Origin: Tragulus kanchil
Taxonomy: Eukaryota; Chordata; Mammalia; Artiodactyla; Tragulidae
Assembly: GCA_022376925.1 (NCBI GenBank)
Contig: JAIOJX010000004.1
Location: 126,195,123 to 126,259,122 of the forward strand
Length of the DNA stretch: 64,000 bases
Direction: 5' to 3'
Shown: in pieces, positions 46,765-58,884 of the stretch
Layout: the number at the start of each line of letters is the position of its first letter
Position numbering within the stretch: the stretch's first letter is position 1
Notes under the pieces: generated by a model
Seen by the model: only the letters and a program-made list of their open reading frames with translations
Told to the model about the DNA's origin: nothing
Database searches by the model: none
Program-made: the position numbers and the translations under genes

Positions 46765-47689
46765 TGATTTTTGTTTGTCTCTGAAACTTTGGACCCTTTC
46801 ACAAAATCCTAGGTCTGTGTTCACTTTCCTCCTTGGCCTTCTTCATTGGTCTTTGCAATTTCCAACAAATTAGAATTGACATTCACTCATAGAACTAACT
46901 TCTCTGTGGCACAATAGTATCAATACATAATTCAGGACCAGCATATTTCTGTCCTTTTATAGCTAGGAGAAGAGCCTTATCTGGAGTTTGAACTGTGCAC
47001 TTTCTAGTTTTGTCGCGTTAGATAACATCAAATTTTGATTTTGGTTAAAGGGGGATCATGCTGAGAAAATATTTACAGGGAAAGGGAAGTTGTAGGGAAA
47101 GATTTACAGAGAAAGGGGGAAATGTATTCATGTTACTACCCGATAGATAACAATATGTTTCTCTCCAATAAAGAAATGGAGATTTTTCAAGTTAGAAATA
47201 GTGGTTTTCAGGATTGCTCTTATTAAGAGAGAAGACTTGTATATGTGTATGAGAGAACTTCTTGATTTTAATCTTGTCTTGATTTCACTGTTGTTGCAAA
47301 TGACTTCATGATTCATGCTTACAGATTAAAAGATCAGCTAGTCCCAGAGGATGATTCATTCTGTAAACAAAATTGGTTTGTATGTCTCGAGAAGCTCGTT
47401 AGGCTCAAAAACCACTGCCTCATTTTGTGACAGTTTTGTTGGGTGTCCAGGAAGGCATCAGAACTGAATATTAGTTCTGTGTCTTGTGGAGTCTAATTCT
47501 TAACCTAACTTGTCTTCTGGGTAATTCTATAACCTTAGTTCTTCCAACGGGCTGGTACTGGACACTATGAGTAATAGTAGCCGTCAGCCTGGATAGGTTC
47601 TCTCTGAACCTAACTAATTATCTTTCAATGACTGTCAGTTTTTACTGTTAACCACTTGGGTAAATAATTAGATTTCTGTTCATTTAGCT
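46765..47689. other. Unrecognised stretch
   Basis: No gene or repeat recognised. A 62-codon minus frame at 47128-47316 has no known product. Confidence 0.45.
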
Positions 47690-49395
47690 CATAACAAGCA
47701 CTTAGATTGACTGAGTGCTTACTAAGCATTAGGTGCTTTATACCTATAATTTCTTTAATAAAAGAGATTTAGTAATCTCATTTTATGGAATAAAAAATAA
47801 CCCAAGGCTTAGATATCTTGCCAACTTGCTCAGAGTCACATAGCTGTCAAATGGATGGGCCAGGATTCGAACCCAGTTCTGTTTGATTTCAAAGCCTGAG
47901 CTTTGGTGCAAGATTACTATGTGCAAGGTAGATGATTATTAGTAAATGAAAAATTTCCGAAGGTATTTGTTAAATTGTCCAGTTCATCATTTGAGCTGAA
48001 CAGTGAGGACACATTTTGTCAGTTTGTTTAATACCAATGAAAGCAAAGAGTGTCTCAGTTGTGTATCTGTTGATTTGAAATAGAATATGACAAATGAACC
48101 AGAGAATTTTTTATGCTCCATTTATAATCATGAATAAAAGGAAAGTGGCATTTATGTTCTGCCTGGTCAAAGTTAAGAGGCTCTTGTTATGAGTTAAGAG
48201 CGTGTCTATTTGTTCAATTAACCATAACTTCTCATATTCTCTGGTTAGAAAGTTATAGTATGAAGGACTAAAATGAGAAGTTAATGAGACACAGCTTTCT
48301 TTGAGATGACTAATGAAATATTCTGTACCTGAGCCTGTACTTTTTGAGATGACTTCAAAATTGATTCATGCTTACAGATGAAAAGATCGGCTAGGCCCAG
48401 AGGATGATTCATTCTGTAAACAAAATTGGTTTGTATGTCTCGAGAAGCTCGTTAGGCTCAAAAACCACTGCCTCATTTTGTGACAGTTTTGTTGGGTGTC
48501 CAGGAAGGCATCAGAACTGAATATTAGTTCTGTGTCTTGTGGAGTCTAATTCTTAACCTAACTTGTCTTCTGGGTAATTCTATAACCTTAGTTCTTCCAA
48601 CGGGCTGGTACTGGACACTATGAGTAATAGTAGCCGTCAGCCTGGATAGGTTCTCTCTGAACCTAACTAATTATATTTCAATGACTGTCAGTTTTTACTG
48701 TTAACCACTTGGGTAAATAATTAGATTTCTGTTCATTTAGCTCATAACAAGCACTTAGATTGACTGAGTGCTTACTAAGCATTAGGTGCTTTATACCTAT
48801 AATTTCTTTAATAAAAGAGATTTAGTAATCTCATTTTATGGAATAAAAAATAACCCAAGGCTTAGATATCTTGCCAACTTGCTCAGAGTCACATAGCTGT
48901 CAAATGGATGGGCCAGGATTCGAACCCAGTTCTGTTTGATTTCAAAGCCTGAGCTTTGGTGCAAGATTACTATGTGCAAGGTAGATGATTATTAGTAAAT
49001 GAAAAATTTCCGAAGGTATTTGTTAAATTGTCCAGTTCATCATTTGAGCTGAACAGTGAGGACACATTTTGTCAGTTTGTTTAATACCAATGAAAGCAAA
49101 GAGTGTCTCAGTTGTGTATCTGTTGATTTGAAATAGAATATGACAAATGAACCAGAGAATTTTTTATGCTCCATTTATAATCATGAATAAAAGGAAAGTG
49201 GCATTTATGTTCTGCCTGGTCAAAGTTAAGAGGCTCTTGTTATGAGTTAAGAGCGTGTCTATTTGTTCAATTAACCATAACTTCTCATATTCTCTGGTTA
49301 GAAAGTTATAGTATGAAGGACTAAAATGAGAAGTTAATGAGACACAGCTTTCTTTGAGATGACTAATGAAATATTCTGTACCTGAGCCTGTACTT
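47310..49395. repeat. Tandem overlap duplication 17 (47310-48342 and 48363-49395)
   Basis: The offset is exactly 1053 with filler 48343-48362. Three mismatches fall in the first 40 bases of copy two ('gatgaaaagatcggctaggc' against 'gattaaaagatcagctagtc'), then almost none. Confidence 0.96.
47690..47915 (-). mobile_element. MIR SINE, copy one
   Basis: The antisense MIR layout is 'gagtgcttactaagcattag', 'gtcacatagctgtcaaatgg' and 'ccaggattcgaacccag'. The duplicate is at 48743-48968. Confidence 0.75.
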
Positions 49396-49675
49396 GGTTT
49401 TCAAGTAAAAGTAGATGGTCACTGAAATGCTGGGAGTACAATTTGTTCTTTTCCCTCCTATTTCTCTAGAGTTTACTTCCTTTCGGTGAAACTATATAAA
49501 GGTCATTGCTTTTAACAGTCAAAGGAATAGCTTCTGTTCTTTCATCTGCCTCCTGCCTCTGAAACCACAAATGTTTAGGCCCCATAACCCAGAGATTCTA
49601 GTTCATTAAATGTGTAACTTAGAAAATGATTAAGTGGCAAGTACCACTGCCTAAGAAAATCAGCTCCAGATTTTG
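49396..49675. other. Unrecognised stretch
   Basis: Nothing recognised. It is repeated at 50481-50760. Confidence 0.5.
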
Positions 49676-49939
49676 TTTTTTTGATCACTTCTATTTTTCT
49701 TTGATTTACTAATTTTCATCCATCTTCACTCTTTGACCTGAGTGGGCCTTCCATTGCAGCAACTTCTCCTGCTGCAGACCACCAGCTCCGGCGCATGCGC
49801 TCCAGAGCTCTGGCTCAGTAGTTGGACACATTGGTCCAGCCGCTCCACAGCAAGCGGGATCTTCCCAGGCCCAGGATTGAACCGGCGCCCCTTGCACTGC
49901 AAGGCGGTGTCCTTACCCACTGGACCACCAGGGAAGCCC
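49676..49939 (-). mobile_element. CHR-like SINE, minus strand, copy one
   Basis: Perfect target duplication 'agctccagattttg' (about 49662 and 49940). The body has 'ggcgcatgcgctccagagct' and ends 'ccaccagggaagccc'. The duplicate is at 50761-51024. Confidence 0.94.
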
Positions 49940-50760
49940 TAGCTCCAGATTTTGTATCCATGCCTTGGAGATGAAAATTTACCCAGGATTACCTAGGTAG
50001 GTCCTAAGGGAATTTAAAAAATTCCACAGAAATGAGTGCTTTTCTTCCCATTATTCCCAAGTCTTGTATGTTCACCATGGACAGGTCTCCAAACTACCAA
50101 CCCTAGAGATGAACAAAATGGGGAGAAATTAGAAATAGTCTGTATGTCCAGAACTTCTCAGCTGTCAGTCACTGTTTAGGAACACTTGAGGAACTTCTGA
50201 AAAAGGCAGTGTGTTCGTTGATTGAATAAATAGAAATGACAAGAACATTTATGCTCCATTTATAATCATGAATAAAAGGAAAGTGGCATTTATGTTCTGC
50301 CTGGTCAAAGTTAAGAGGCTCTTGTTATGAGTTAAGAGCGTGTCTATTTGTTCAATTAACCATAACTTCTCATATTCTCTGGTTAGAAAGTTATAGTATG
50401 AAGGACTAAAATGAGAAGTTAATGAGACACAGCTTTCTTTGAGATGACTAATGAAATATTCTGTACCTGAGCCTGTACTTGGTTTTCAAGTAAAAGTAGA
50501 TGGTCACTGAAATGCTGGGAGTACAATTTGTTCTTTTCCCTCCTATTTCTCTAGAGTTTACTTCCTTTCGGTGAAACTATATAAAGGTCATTGCTTTTAA
50601 CAGTCAAAGGAATAGCTTCTGTTCTTTCATCTGCCTCCTGCCTCTGAAACCACAAATGTTTAGGCCCCATAACCCAGAGATTCTAGTTCATTAAATGTGT
50701 AACTTAGAAAATGATTAAGTGGCAAGTACCACTGCCTAAGAAAATCAGCTCCAGATTTTG

Positions 50761-51024
50761 TTTTTTTGATCACTTCTATTTTTCTTTGATTTACTAATTT
50801 TCATCCATCTTCACTCTTTGACCTGAGTGGGCCTTCCATTGCAGCAACTTCTCCTGCTGCAGACCACCAGCTCCGGCGCATGCGCTCCAGAGCTCTGGCT
50901 CAGTAGTTGGACACATTGGTCCAGCCGCTCCACAGCAAGCGGGATCTTCCCAGGCCCAGGATTGAACCGGCGCCCCTTGCACTGCAAGGCGGTGTCCTTA
51001 CCCACTGGACCACCAGGGAAGCCC
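50761..51024 (-). mobile_element. CHR-like SINE, minus strand, copy two
   Basis: Tile duplicate of 49676-49939, including both target-site repeats. Confidence 0.93.
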
Positions 51025-51346
51025 TAGCTCCAGATTTTGTATCCATGCCTTGGAGATGAAAATTTACCCAGGATTACCTAGGTAGGTCCTAAGGGAATTT
51101 AAAAAATTCCACAGAAATGAGTGCTTTTCTTCCCATTATTCCCAAGTCTTGTATGTTCACCATGGACAGGTCTCCAAACTACCAACCCTAGAGATGAACA
51201 AAATGGGGAGAAATTAGAAATAGTCTGTATGTCCAGAACTTCTCAGCTGTCAGTCACTGTTTTAGGAACACTTGAGTGAATTTTTTCGCTCTCTTGTAGG
51301 ACCCACCTGAGTAATCCAGGTTTAATTTCTTATCTGAAGATCTTTA

Positions 51347-51595
51347 GGGCTTCCCTGGTAGTCTAGTGTATAAAGAGTCTGCCTTGCAGTGCAAGGGACA
51401 CCGGTTTGATCTATGGACCAAGAAGATCCCACATGACAAGGAACTGCTGTCCAGTTACAAGCCAGCGCTCTGGAGCACGTGCACTCATAGCCAGTGCTCT
51501 GCAATGAGAGAGGCCACTGCAACGGGAGGCCCACACATGCCAAAGAATAAAGATAGATGAAAAATAAATGGTGACTTAGAGGCAAAAAAAAAAAA
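51347..51595 (+). mobile_element. CHR-like SINE, plus strand, copy one
   Basis: It starts 'gggcttccctggtagtctag' and ends with poly-A after 'ggtgacttagaggc'. It is more diverged than the other copies. The duplicate is at 52467-52719. Confidence 0.88.
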
Positions 51596-51715
51596 GATTT
51601 TAACTTAGTCAAATAATTTACCATTTAAGGTAACATTCATTTTTTGTCACAAAATATTCATGGGTTTCAGAGATCAGAAAGTGAATATATATATATATAA
51701 ATATATATATATTAA

Positions 51716-51978
51716 ACATTTTTGGCCTCTTTTATTGGTTTTTTATTTACTGATTTTCATCTGTCTTCATTCTTTGACCTGTGTGGGCCTCCCATTGCAG
51801 TGACCTCTTGCTGCAGAGCACTGACTCTGGATGCATGCGTCCCAGAGCACTGACTAGTAATTGGATACAGTGGTCCAGCCACACCACAGCACCTGGTATC
51901 TTCCAGGGCCAGGGATCGAGCCAGTGCCCCTTGCACTGCAAGGCAGACTCCCCACCCATTGGACCACCAGGGAAGCCC
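51716..51978 (-). mobile_element. CHR-like SINE, minus strand, copy one
   Basis: Flanked by 'aagtgaatatat' (about 51679 and 51982) as a target duplication, with a (TA)n run at its tail side (51688-51712). It lies about 120 bases from the oppositely oriented SINE at 51347. The duplicate is at 52838-53102. Confidence 0.9.
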
Positions 51979-52466
51979 AGCAAGTGAATATATTTTTAAG
52001 AAACCACTTTTTTTCAACCTATTGCAGTCACTCTTATGATCAGTGTCCTACCCAGAGAACTTGTATGATCATATTTTGCTTCAGATTTCTGTATAAGTCA
52101 AATTAACCATGTAAAAATAAAAACATAGATTGATTCTAGGATGTTAACTAATATGGAAAAAATAAAGTCAGTAGGGTCTCTTTACACTTTCACTGAATTC
52201 CCTGTATTTTGTCACTTACATTACATATAATTGTGTTAATACATCATTCATTCAAGAATATTCTTTGTATCTCTTTGTAATCACCCAAAGACCTGACACA
52301 CTGATATAGGTGTCCGGGGTTCCCCTGGGAGAATTAGAAATAGTCTGTATGTCCAGAACTTCTCAGCTGTCAGTCACTGTTTTAGGAACACTTGAGTGAA
52401 TTTTTTCGCTCTCTTGTAGGACCCACCTGAGTAATCCAGGTTTAATTTCTTATCTGAAGATCTTTA
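51979..52466. other. Unrecognised stretch
   Basis: No gene or repeat recognised apart from the tile join at 52312-52331. Confidence 0.5.
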
Positions 52467-53435
52467 GGGCTTCCCTGGTAGTCTAGTGTATAAAGAGTCT
52501 GCCTTGCAGTGCAAGGGACACCGGTTTGATCTATGGACCAAGAAGATCCCACATGACAAGGAACTGCTGTCCAGTTACAAGCCAGCGCTCTGGAGCACGT
52601 GCACTCATAGCCAGTGCTCTGCAATGAGAGAGGCCACTGCAACGGGAGGCCCACACATGCCAAAGAATAAAGATAGATGAAAAATAAATGGTGACTTAGA
52701 GGCAAAAAAAAAAAAAAAAGATTTTAACTTAGTCAAATAATTTACCATTTAAGGTAACATTCATTTTTTGTCACAAAATATTCATGGGTTTCAGAGATCA
52801 GAAAGTGAATATATATATATATAAATATATATATATTAAACATTTTTGGCCTCTTTTATTGGTTTTTTATTTACTGATTTTCATCTGTCTTCATTCTTTG
52901 ACCTGTGTGGGCCTCCCATTGCAGTGACCTCTTGCTGCAGGGCACTGACTCTGGATGCATGCGTCCCAGAGCACTGACTAGTAATTGGATACAGTGGTCC
53001 AGCCACACCACAGCACCTGGTATCTTCCAGGGCCAGGGATCGAGCCAGTGCCCCTTGCACTGCAAGGCAGACTCCCCACCCATTGGACCACCAGGGAAGC
53101 CCAGCAAGTGAATATATTTTTAAGAAACCACTTTTTTTCAACCTATTGCAGTCACTCTTATGATCAGTGTCCTACCCAGAGAACTTGTATGATCATATTT
53201 TGCTTCAGATTTCTGTATAAGTCAAATTAACCATGTAAAAATAAAAACATAGATTGATTCTAGGATGTTAACTAATATGGAAAAAATAAAGTCAGTAGGG
53301 TCTCTTTACACTTTCACTGAATTCCCTGTATTTTGTCACTTACATTACATATAATTGTGTTAATACATCATTCATTCAAGAATATTCTTTGTATCTCTTT
53401 GTAATCACCCAAAGACCTGACACACTGATATAGGT

Positions 53436-53636
53436 ATTCAGTAACATTTAATAAATTCATATCAAATTATATTGATTGCTTTTGAAAGAGTTGAGCAAGT
53501 ATCAGATGATGAAAGAAGAGATGGTGGATTTGGTACAAAGAAATTTCCCAATATAACTCCAAATGGATCAATAATTCCACTAAGGGAGATTGTAAGGAAC
53601 CAAAAAAAAGAAAAAAAAAACTGGTTCAGTGGCGTT
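53436..53636 (+). other. Unidentified open segment
   Basis: One frame from 53472 reads 'ERVEQVSDDERRDGGFGTKK' then 'PNGSIIPLREIVRN' before an A-rich run. It looks protein-like and could be a short retrocopy remnant ending in A-rich sequence, but I do not recognise the parent. Confidence 0.2.
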
Positions 53637-53880
53637 GCATGTGTGCTCAGTCATGTTGGATTCTGTGTAACCCTTGGACTATAGCTGTCCAATCTGCTGT
53701 GCTCTTTAGACATATTGCTTGGTCCCTGCATTCCAGGCTCCTCTGTCCATGGAACTCTTCAGGCGAGAATACTGGAGTGGATTACCATTTCCTTCTCCAA
53801 GGAGTCTTCCTGACCCAGGGATTGAACCTGTGTCTCCTGCACTGCAGGCAGATTTTTACTGCTGAGCCATCAGGGAAGCC
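53637..53880 (-). mobile_element. Bov-tA SINE with internal extra sequence
   Basis: The antisense SINE ends 'gagccatcagggaagcc'. About 45 bases around 53687-53735 do not match the usual body, between 'ttggactatagc' and 'ccaggctcctctgtccatgg'. Confidence 0.85.
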
Positions 53881-54492
53881 ATGACTTTCAGCTGTCACTC
53901 TGGTTTTTCTCAAGCTTGGGCCAAGGATGCCTTTAGGAGGGACATGCTCAGTGATGGTCCACCATGCCTAACTCATTCCAGCCTCTAGTGACAGCTTACA
54001 CATGGAAGCATCCGTTTGGATGGTGCTGAGGATGGCTTTTATTTTCTCAGCTGTTTCTGCCCAATGTCATTATGTGCAGGGTAATAATAGTTTGTGAATC
54101 TTAATAAAAATGTCAAAGAACTAACAGCTGTGCAGTGTGGTTAATCATCAAGGAATACGGGGTGTTGCTTTTACCTCACAAACTTTCATGGTAATTGGAA
54201 GAAGTAAATAATTCAGTTACCACTCCCTTCTTCAAATTATGTTTTCAGATTTTTTCAATCTCTGCTTCTCTCAAAGAGCTTTCAACACCCTGCTTAATGT
54301 GGTCTGGAAGGGAGGGCTGGCTGGAATTCAGATTTCCTGCATTTGTAAAAGCAGCCTCTCTTTGTATCTAGATACAGAAATGGAATAATGATCAGGTGTC
54401 ATTAAAACATATGACTGTGATATAAGTAACTCTTCCACAAGTGACACTACTATGTTCTTACTGTTTTTCTAGAACAACATTCTCCCTCTTTC
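53881..54492. other. Unrecognised stretch
   Basis: No gene or repeat recognised. Confidence 0.5.
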
Positions 54493-54505
54493 AAGAATAA
54501 AGTGG

Positions 54506-54834
54506 GGCTTCCCCTGGTGGTCCAGTGGGTAAGGACACTGCCTTGCAGTGCAAAGGGTGCCGGTTTGATCCCTGGCCTGGGAAGATCCCACGTGCCGCGG
54601 AGCGGCTGGACCGATGTGTCCAATTACCAAGCCGGAGCTCTGGAGCGCATGCGCCCAGAGCCAGTGCTCTGCAGCGACAGACGCCACCGCGATGGGAGGC
54701 CCACACGGGCCAAAGAACAAAGACGGATGAAAATGGAGAAATGAAAGACCAATAGAAGTGGCCCGCCCGCTTCCCTCCCTCCCCAACCCCAAAATAAATA
54801 AATAAATAAATCTTTTTAAAAAATTTAAAAAAAA
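54506..54834 (+). mobile_element. CHR-like SINE with C-rich tail, young
   Basis: Perfect 13-base target duplication 'aagaataaagtgg' at 54493-54505 and 54835-54847. A tRNA-type B box (ggtttgatccc) is present. After 'caatagaagtggcccgcccg' comes a C-rich block (54761-54795), then AAAT repeats and poly-A. The minus-strand 167-codon frame (54469-54972) is its antisense. Confidence 0.96.
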
Positions 54835-54847
54835 AAGAATAAAGTGG

Positions 54848-55752
54848 TTCTGGATATTGAAACCTTCACTTTGGAAAATACTGTTCTCCTGTGTCCACAA
54901 GGAAGCTTCCTTACCAATCCCATGAAGAACTGTACTGGGTAAAATTCTAATCTTCCTCTCCATCCTCCACATTCAATCAGGAATGGAAAAATTTCCTTCC
55001 TGTCTTATCATCTTCAGTTTCATGTCGGTTTTCTCTTTCTCTTACTCTTTATCCTCCCTCACCTACCTTTCTCTTTCTGTCACGCATACATGCGTGTGTG
55101 CATACACACACACGCACGCACACACACATACACCCACACACCCCAGCTTGTTCTCAAACAGCAACTTCTTTTTTCCTCTATTTCCAGTTATCAAACAAAA
55201 AACTACACTGGCATGTTTAGATGTCTGACCCATTTCAGTCCTTCTGTTCGGAAGGTCCATGAGTATCTTAGGCTTCTTTGACTGCAACTGGGTGTTAGTT
55301 GGGGGGTGGGAAATAGAACTTCTATTGTGTTTTCACATTAGCATTTCAATAAAGTGTGGTTCATGGTACAGCTTTAGACAGTTGACGCTTAGACAATCTT
55401 CACTTAAACCCTTGGACTTGTCTTTTAGCAGTTAGAACTCGTAGGGGGTGCGGACTGAAAATTTAGACTTCTCTAATCTCCAATCGGTAGGAAGCAGTAT
55501 TACTTGGAAGGAGCTGTATAGAGAATGGTTTGGGATCTGTGTGTTAATCTGTTCTCAGAGTAAAGGATTTAGATATGGTTTATAAACAAAAGCCAGTCAA
55601 TCAAATGATCTCCCTGAGTCTGTCATCCACACACCTGCCTTGGATAAGCACTTTTCTCAGCATAAAGCTTCAGACTTGAAGAGAACCTTCCTTTTGGTTA
55701 TATTCCTATGAAAGTACATCATCTCCTGTTGGTCAAAACTCATGCTGCCTCC
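54848..55752. other. Unrecognised stretch with CA/CG-type microsatellite
   Basis: A mixed CA microsatellite at about 55085-55143. Nothing else recognised. Confidence 0.5.
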
Positions 55753-55753
55753 T

Positions 55754-56035
55754 GGGCTTCCCTGGTGGTCCATTGGGTGAAGAGTCCACCTTGCAGTACA
55801 AGGGGCACCAGTTCTTTTCCTGGCCCAGGAAGATCCCACATGCCGCAGAATGGCTGGACCAGCGTGTCCAGTTGTGAGTCAGCACTCTGGAGTGTGTGCA
55901 CCCAGGGCCAGTGCTCTATGGCAAGAGGGGCCGCTTCAATGGGAGGGCCACACAGGCCAAAGAATAAAGATGGATGGAAATAAATAAATAAATAACAATA
56001 AAAGAGGCCAAAATTTAAAAAAAAAAAAAAAAAAA
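55754..56035 (+). mobile_element. CHR-like SINE, plus strand
   Basis: The target duplication 'tgctgcctcct' lies on both sides (about 55743 and 56040). The tail contains AAAT repeats, 'aaaagaggccaaaattt' and a poly-A of about 19. Confidence 0.93.
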
Positions 56036-56358
56036 CTTGTGCTGCCTCCTATTGACTGCTACAACTGGTGCAATATTGAGTTTATAACCAAGTTGTTAAT
56101 AATTATGTTTAACCCCACCACCCATCTCTCCTTCACATTTGTTTTCTCTGTGCCTCTCTGTGTTTGCCTTTGAAATGTAAATAGGAAAATTTCTTTCCCT
56201 AGAGTGGTTAGCTGGAAACCTTAGGCAATTTAATTATCTTCTACTAGTCAGAGTCTCTACTTTCAATTACATGTGGCTTAATTTAACAATGTAACCTAGT
56301 TAACTCTGACCCTATTTCCATGCCTTTTCAAGAGAGATTATGTGACTTGAAGCTATGC
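56036..56358. other. Unrecognised stretch
   Basis: No gene or repeat recognised. Confidence 0.5.
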
Positions 56359-56552
56359 TGTTGTTTAGTTGCTAACTCATGTCTGACTCCTGTGACTGTA
56401 CCGACCAGGCTGTCTGTCCATGGAATTTCCCAGGCAACAATGCTGTAGTGGGTTGCCATTTCCTTCTCTAGGACATCTTCCTGAACCTGGCCTCAAACCT
56501 TCCTCTCCCACATTGCGGGCAGATTATTTGCCAGTAAGCCATCTAGGATGCC
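56359..56552 (-). mobile_element. Bov-tA SINE
   Basis: Antisense copy with flanking 'acttgaagctat' (56347) and 'acttcaagctat' (56555) as target duplication. Part recurs at 57532-57664. Confidence 0.9.
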
Positions 56553-57264
56553 TAACTTCAAGCTATAAATCTAAGCATATCAATAGTTTGTTAGTTTGGT
56601 TTGTTTCCTACAGAGACTCTCATTTTATGGTTAAATTCTATTGCACACAATCAGAGCTCTTCTGAGCAAATCCAGACAAGAAGTCAATGACTACAGCTTG
56701 TGGTCATCCTATGGTAGGGTTGAAAATATGTGGTGGTCATATTTTGGTGAGCATTTGTTTTCAAAGTGGAAATGTACATGATTTTCCTGTTATTTGTAGC
56801 TACAAGGCCTTTCATCGAGATTATTTCTCTGTAATATGGCTTCAAATTACCTGCTAGAAATTGATTGGGACATTTGATATATTTTCTTTTTTTGGATCTT
56901 TGTTTTCAGTCTAGGACAACATGTATCACTGCCCCTTTTTTTATATATGTATAACAACAGTAGTGACTATGGCAATGTGTATTATTATGGGAAAATCTGG
57001 TATACTATTTTTCAAAATACTTGCTTCTATACTCTGGAAGTATTATACTTTAGAGCTCTCTTCTGTAAGAGAGTTTTGCTCTTTGTCCTCTTGAATTTAT
57101 GCTAGCACAGTCTCTGGATAGTGAGTTTTGAGTAGTATTTATGTGGGGGATTTCTGCCCAAAAGTTGTCCAAATCCGCTTGTGGTTATCAATCTCTTTTC
57201 CACCTACACATCCCAGATATAGGCTATCCTCAGTCTCTGAGAACAAGAGATAAAACTATTACAA
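56553..57264. other. Unrecognised stretch
   Basis: No gene or repeat recognised. It is repeated at 57665-58376. Confidence 0.5.
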
Positions 57265-57517
57265 GGGCTTCCCTGGTGGTCCAGTGGTAAGGACTCTGCC
57301 TTGCAGTGCAAGGGGCGCTGGTTCGATCCCTGGCCTGGGAGGATCCCAGGTGCCATGGAGCAGCTGGACCCATGTGTCCAACTACCAAGCTGGAGCTCTG
57401 GAGCAGATGCACCAAGAGCCGGTGCTCTGCAGTGAGAGAGGCCGCTGCGACAGGAGGCCCACATGGGCCAAAGAACAAAGATAAATAAATGAAAGACCAA
57501 TAGAAGTGACCAAAAAA
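57265..57517 (+). mobile_element. CHR-like SINE, copy one, tail lost
   Basis: The head follows 'actattacaa'; the tail is cut after 'gtgaccaaaaaa' and the 3' target repeat is missing. Compare 58377-58637. Confidence 0.93.
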
Positions 57518-58376
57518 CTGTCCTTCTTAGGATGGAATTTCCCAGGCAACAATGCTGTAGTGGGTTGCCATTTCCTTCTCTAGGACATCTTCCTGAACCT
57601 GGCCTCAAACCTTCCTCTCCCACATTGCGGGCAGATTATTTGCCAGTAAGCCATCTAGGATGCCTAACTTCAAGCTATAAATCTAAGCATATCAATAGTT
57701 TGTTAGTTTGGTTTGTTTCCTACAGAGACTCTCATTTTATGGTTAAATTCTATTGCACACAATCAGAGCTCTTCTGAGCAAATCCAGACAAGAAGTCAAT
57801 GACTACAGCTTGTGGTCATCCTATGGTAGGGTTGAAAATATGTGGTGGTCATATTTTGGTGAGCATTTGTTTTCAAAGTGGAAATGTACATGATTTTCCT
57901 GTTATTTGTAGCTACAAGGCCTTTCATCGAGATTATTTCTCTGTAATATGGCTTCAAATTACCTGCTAGAAATTGATTGGGACATTTGATATATTTTCTT
58001 TTTTTGGATCTTTGTTTTCAGTCTAGGACAACATGTATCACTGCCCCTTTTTTTATATATGTATAACAACAGTAGTGACTATGGCAATGTGTATTATTAT
58101 GGGAAAATCTGGTATACTATTTTTCAAAATACTTGCTTCTATACTCTGGAAGTATTATACTTTAGAGCTCTCTTCTGTAAGAGAGTTTTGCTCTTTGTCC
58201 TCTTGAATTTATGCTAGCACAGTCTCTGGATAGTGAGTTTTGAGTAGTATTTATGTGGGGGATTTCTGCCCAAAAGTTGTCCAAATCCGCTTGTGGTTAT
58301 CAATCTCTTTTCCACCTACACATCCCAGATATAGGCTATCCTCAGTCTCTGAGAACAAGAGATAAAACTATTACAA

Positions 58377-58637
58377 GGGCTTCCCTGGTGGTCCAGTGGT
58401 AAGGACTCTGCCTTGCAGTGCAAGGGGCGCTGGTTCGATCCCTGGCCTGGGAGGATCCCAGGTGCCATGGAGCAGCTGGACCCATGTGTCCAACTACCAA
58501 GCTGGAGCTCTGGAGCAGATGCACCAAGAGCCGGTGCTCTGCAGTGAGAGAGGCCGCTGCGACAGGAGGCCCACATGGGCCAAAGAACAAAGATAAATAA
58601 ATGAAAGACCAATAGAAGTGACCAAAAAAAAAAAAAA
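58377..58637 (+). mobile_element. CHR-like SINE, copy two, complete
   Basis: The full element has a poly-A of about 17 and the target duplication 'attacaag' at both ends (about 58369 and 58638). Confidence 0.94.
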
Positions 58638-58873
58638 AATTACAAGCCACTGACATCTTTTGGGTTGTTACTACAGAAAAACACATAGACTAAACAGAGT
58701 AATAAAATACCCTGGACTTAGCAGTTAAAACTTTGGGAATTTATTCTCAGCAATACCTTAAGTGAGGAAACACAAGGTTATAGATACTCATCACATTGTT
58801 AGAAGAATTTCAAAAAAATAAAACCAAAAGTTAACCATGATTTCCTTAAAGGACAGCATATCTATACCATGGA
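58638..58873. other. Unrecognised stretch
   Basis: Possibly an old LINE flank; nothing firm. Confidence 0.4.
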
Positions 58874-58884
58874 GTTCTCACTTT

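Larger units (their letters stand above)
49163..51276. repeat. Tandem overlap duplication 18 (49163-50190 and 50248-51276)
   Basis: The offset is 1085-1086. The longest filler, 50191-50247, lies between the copies. Near the end of copy one 'actgtttagg' has lost one T relative to copy two. Confidence 0.96.
51212..53435. repeat. Tandem overlap duplication 19 (51212-52311 and 52332-53435)
   Basis: The offset is 1120-1124 with filler 52312-52331. The copies differ in a SINE poly-A (about 12 against 17 A) and by 'gcagagcac' against 'gcagggcac'. It overlaps duplication 18 by about 65 bases. Confidence 0.96.
56420..58629. repeat. Tandem overlap duplication 20 (56420-57517 and 57532-58629)
   Basis: The offset is exactly 1112 with filler 57518-57531. 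Copy one stops six A into the SINE poly-A; copy two continues through the tail to the genuine target-site repeat. Confidence 0.97.

Noticed and set aside
54469..54972. 167-codon minus-strand open frame, the longest in the window
   Set aside because: Most of it is the antisense of the CHR-like SINE at 54506-54834; the same peptide pattern appears at every antisense copy of the family.
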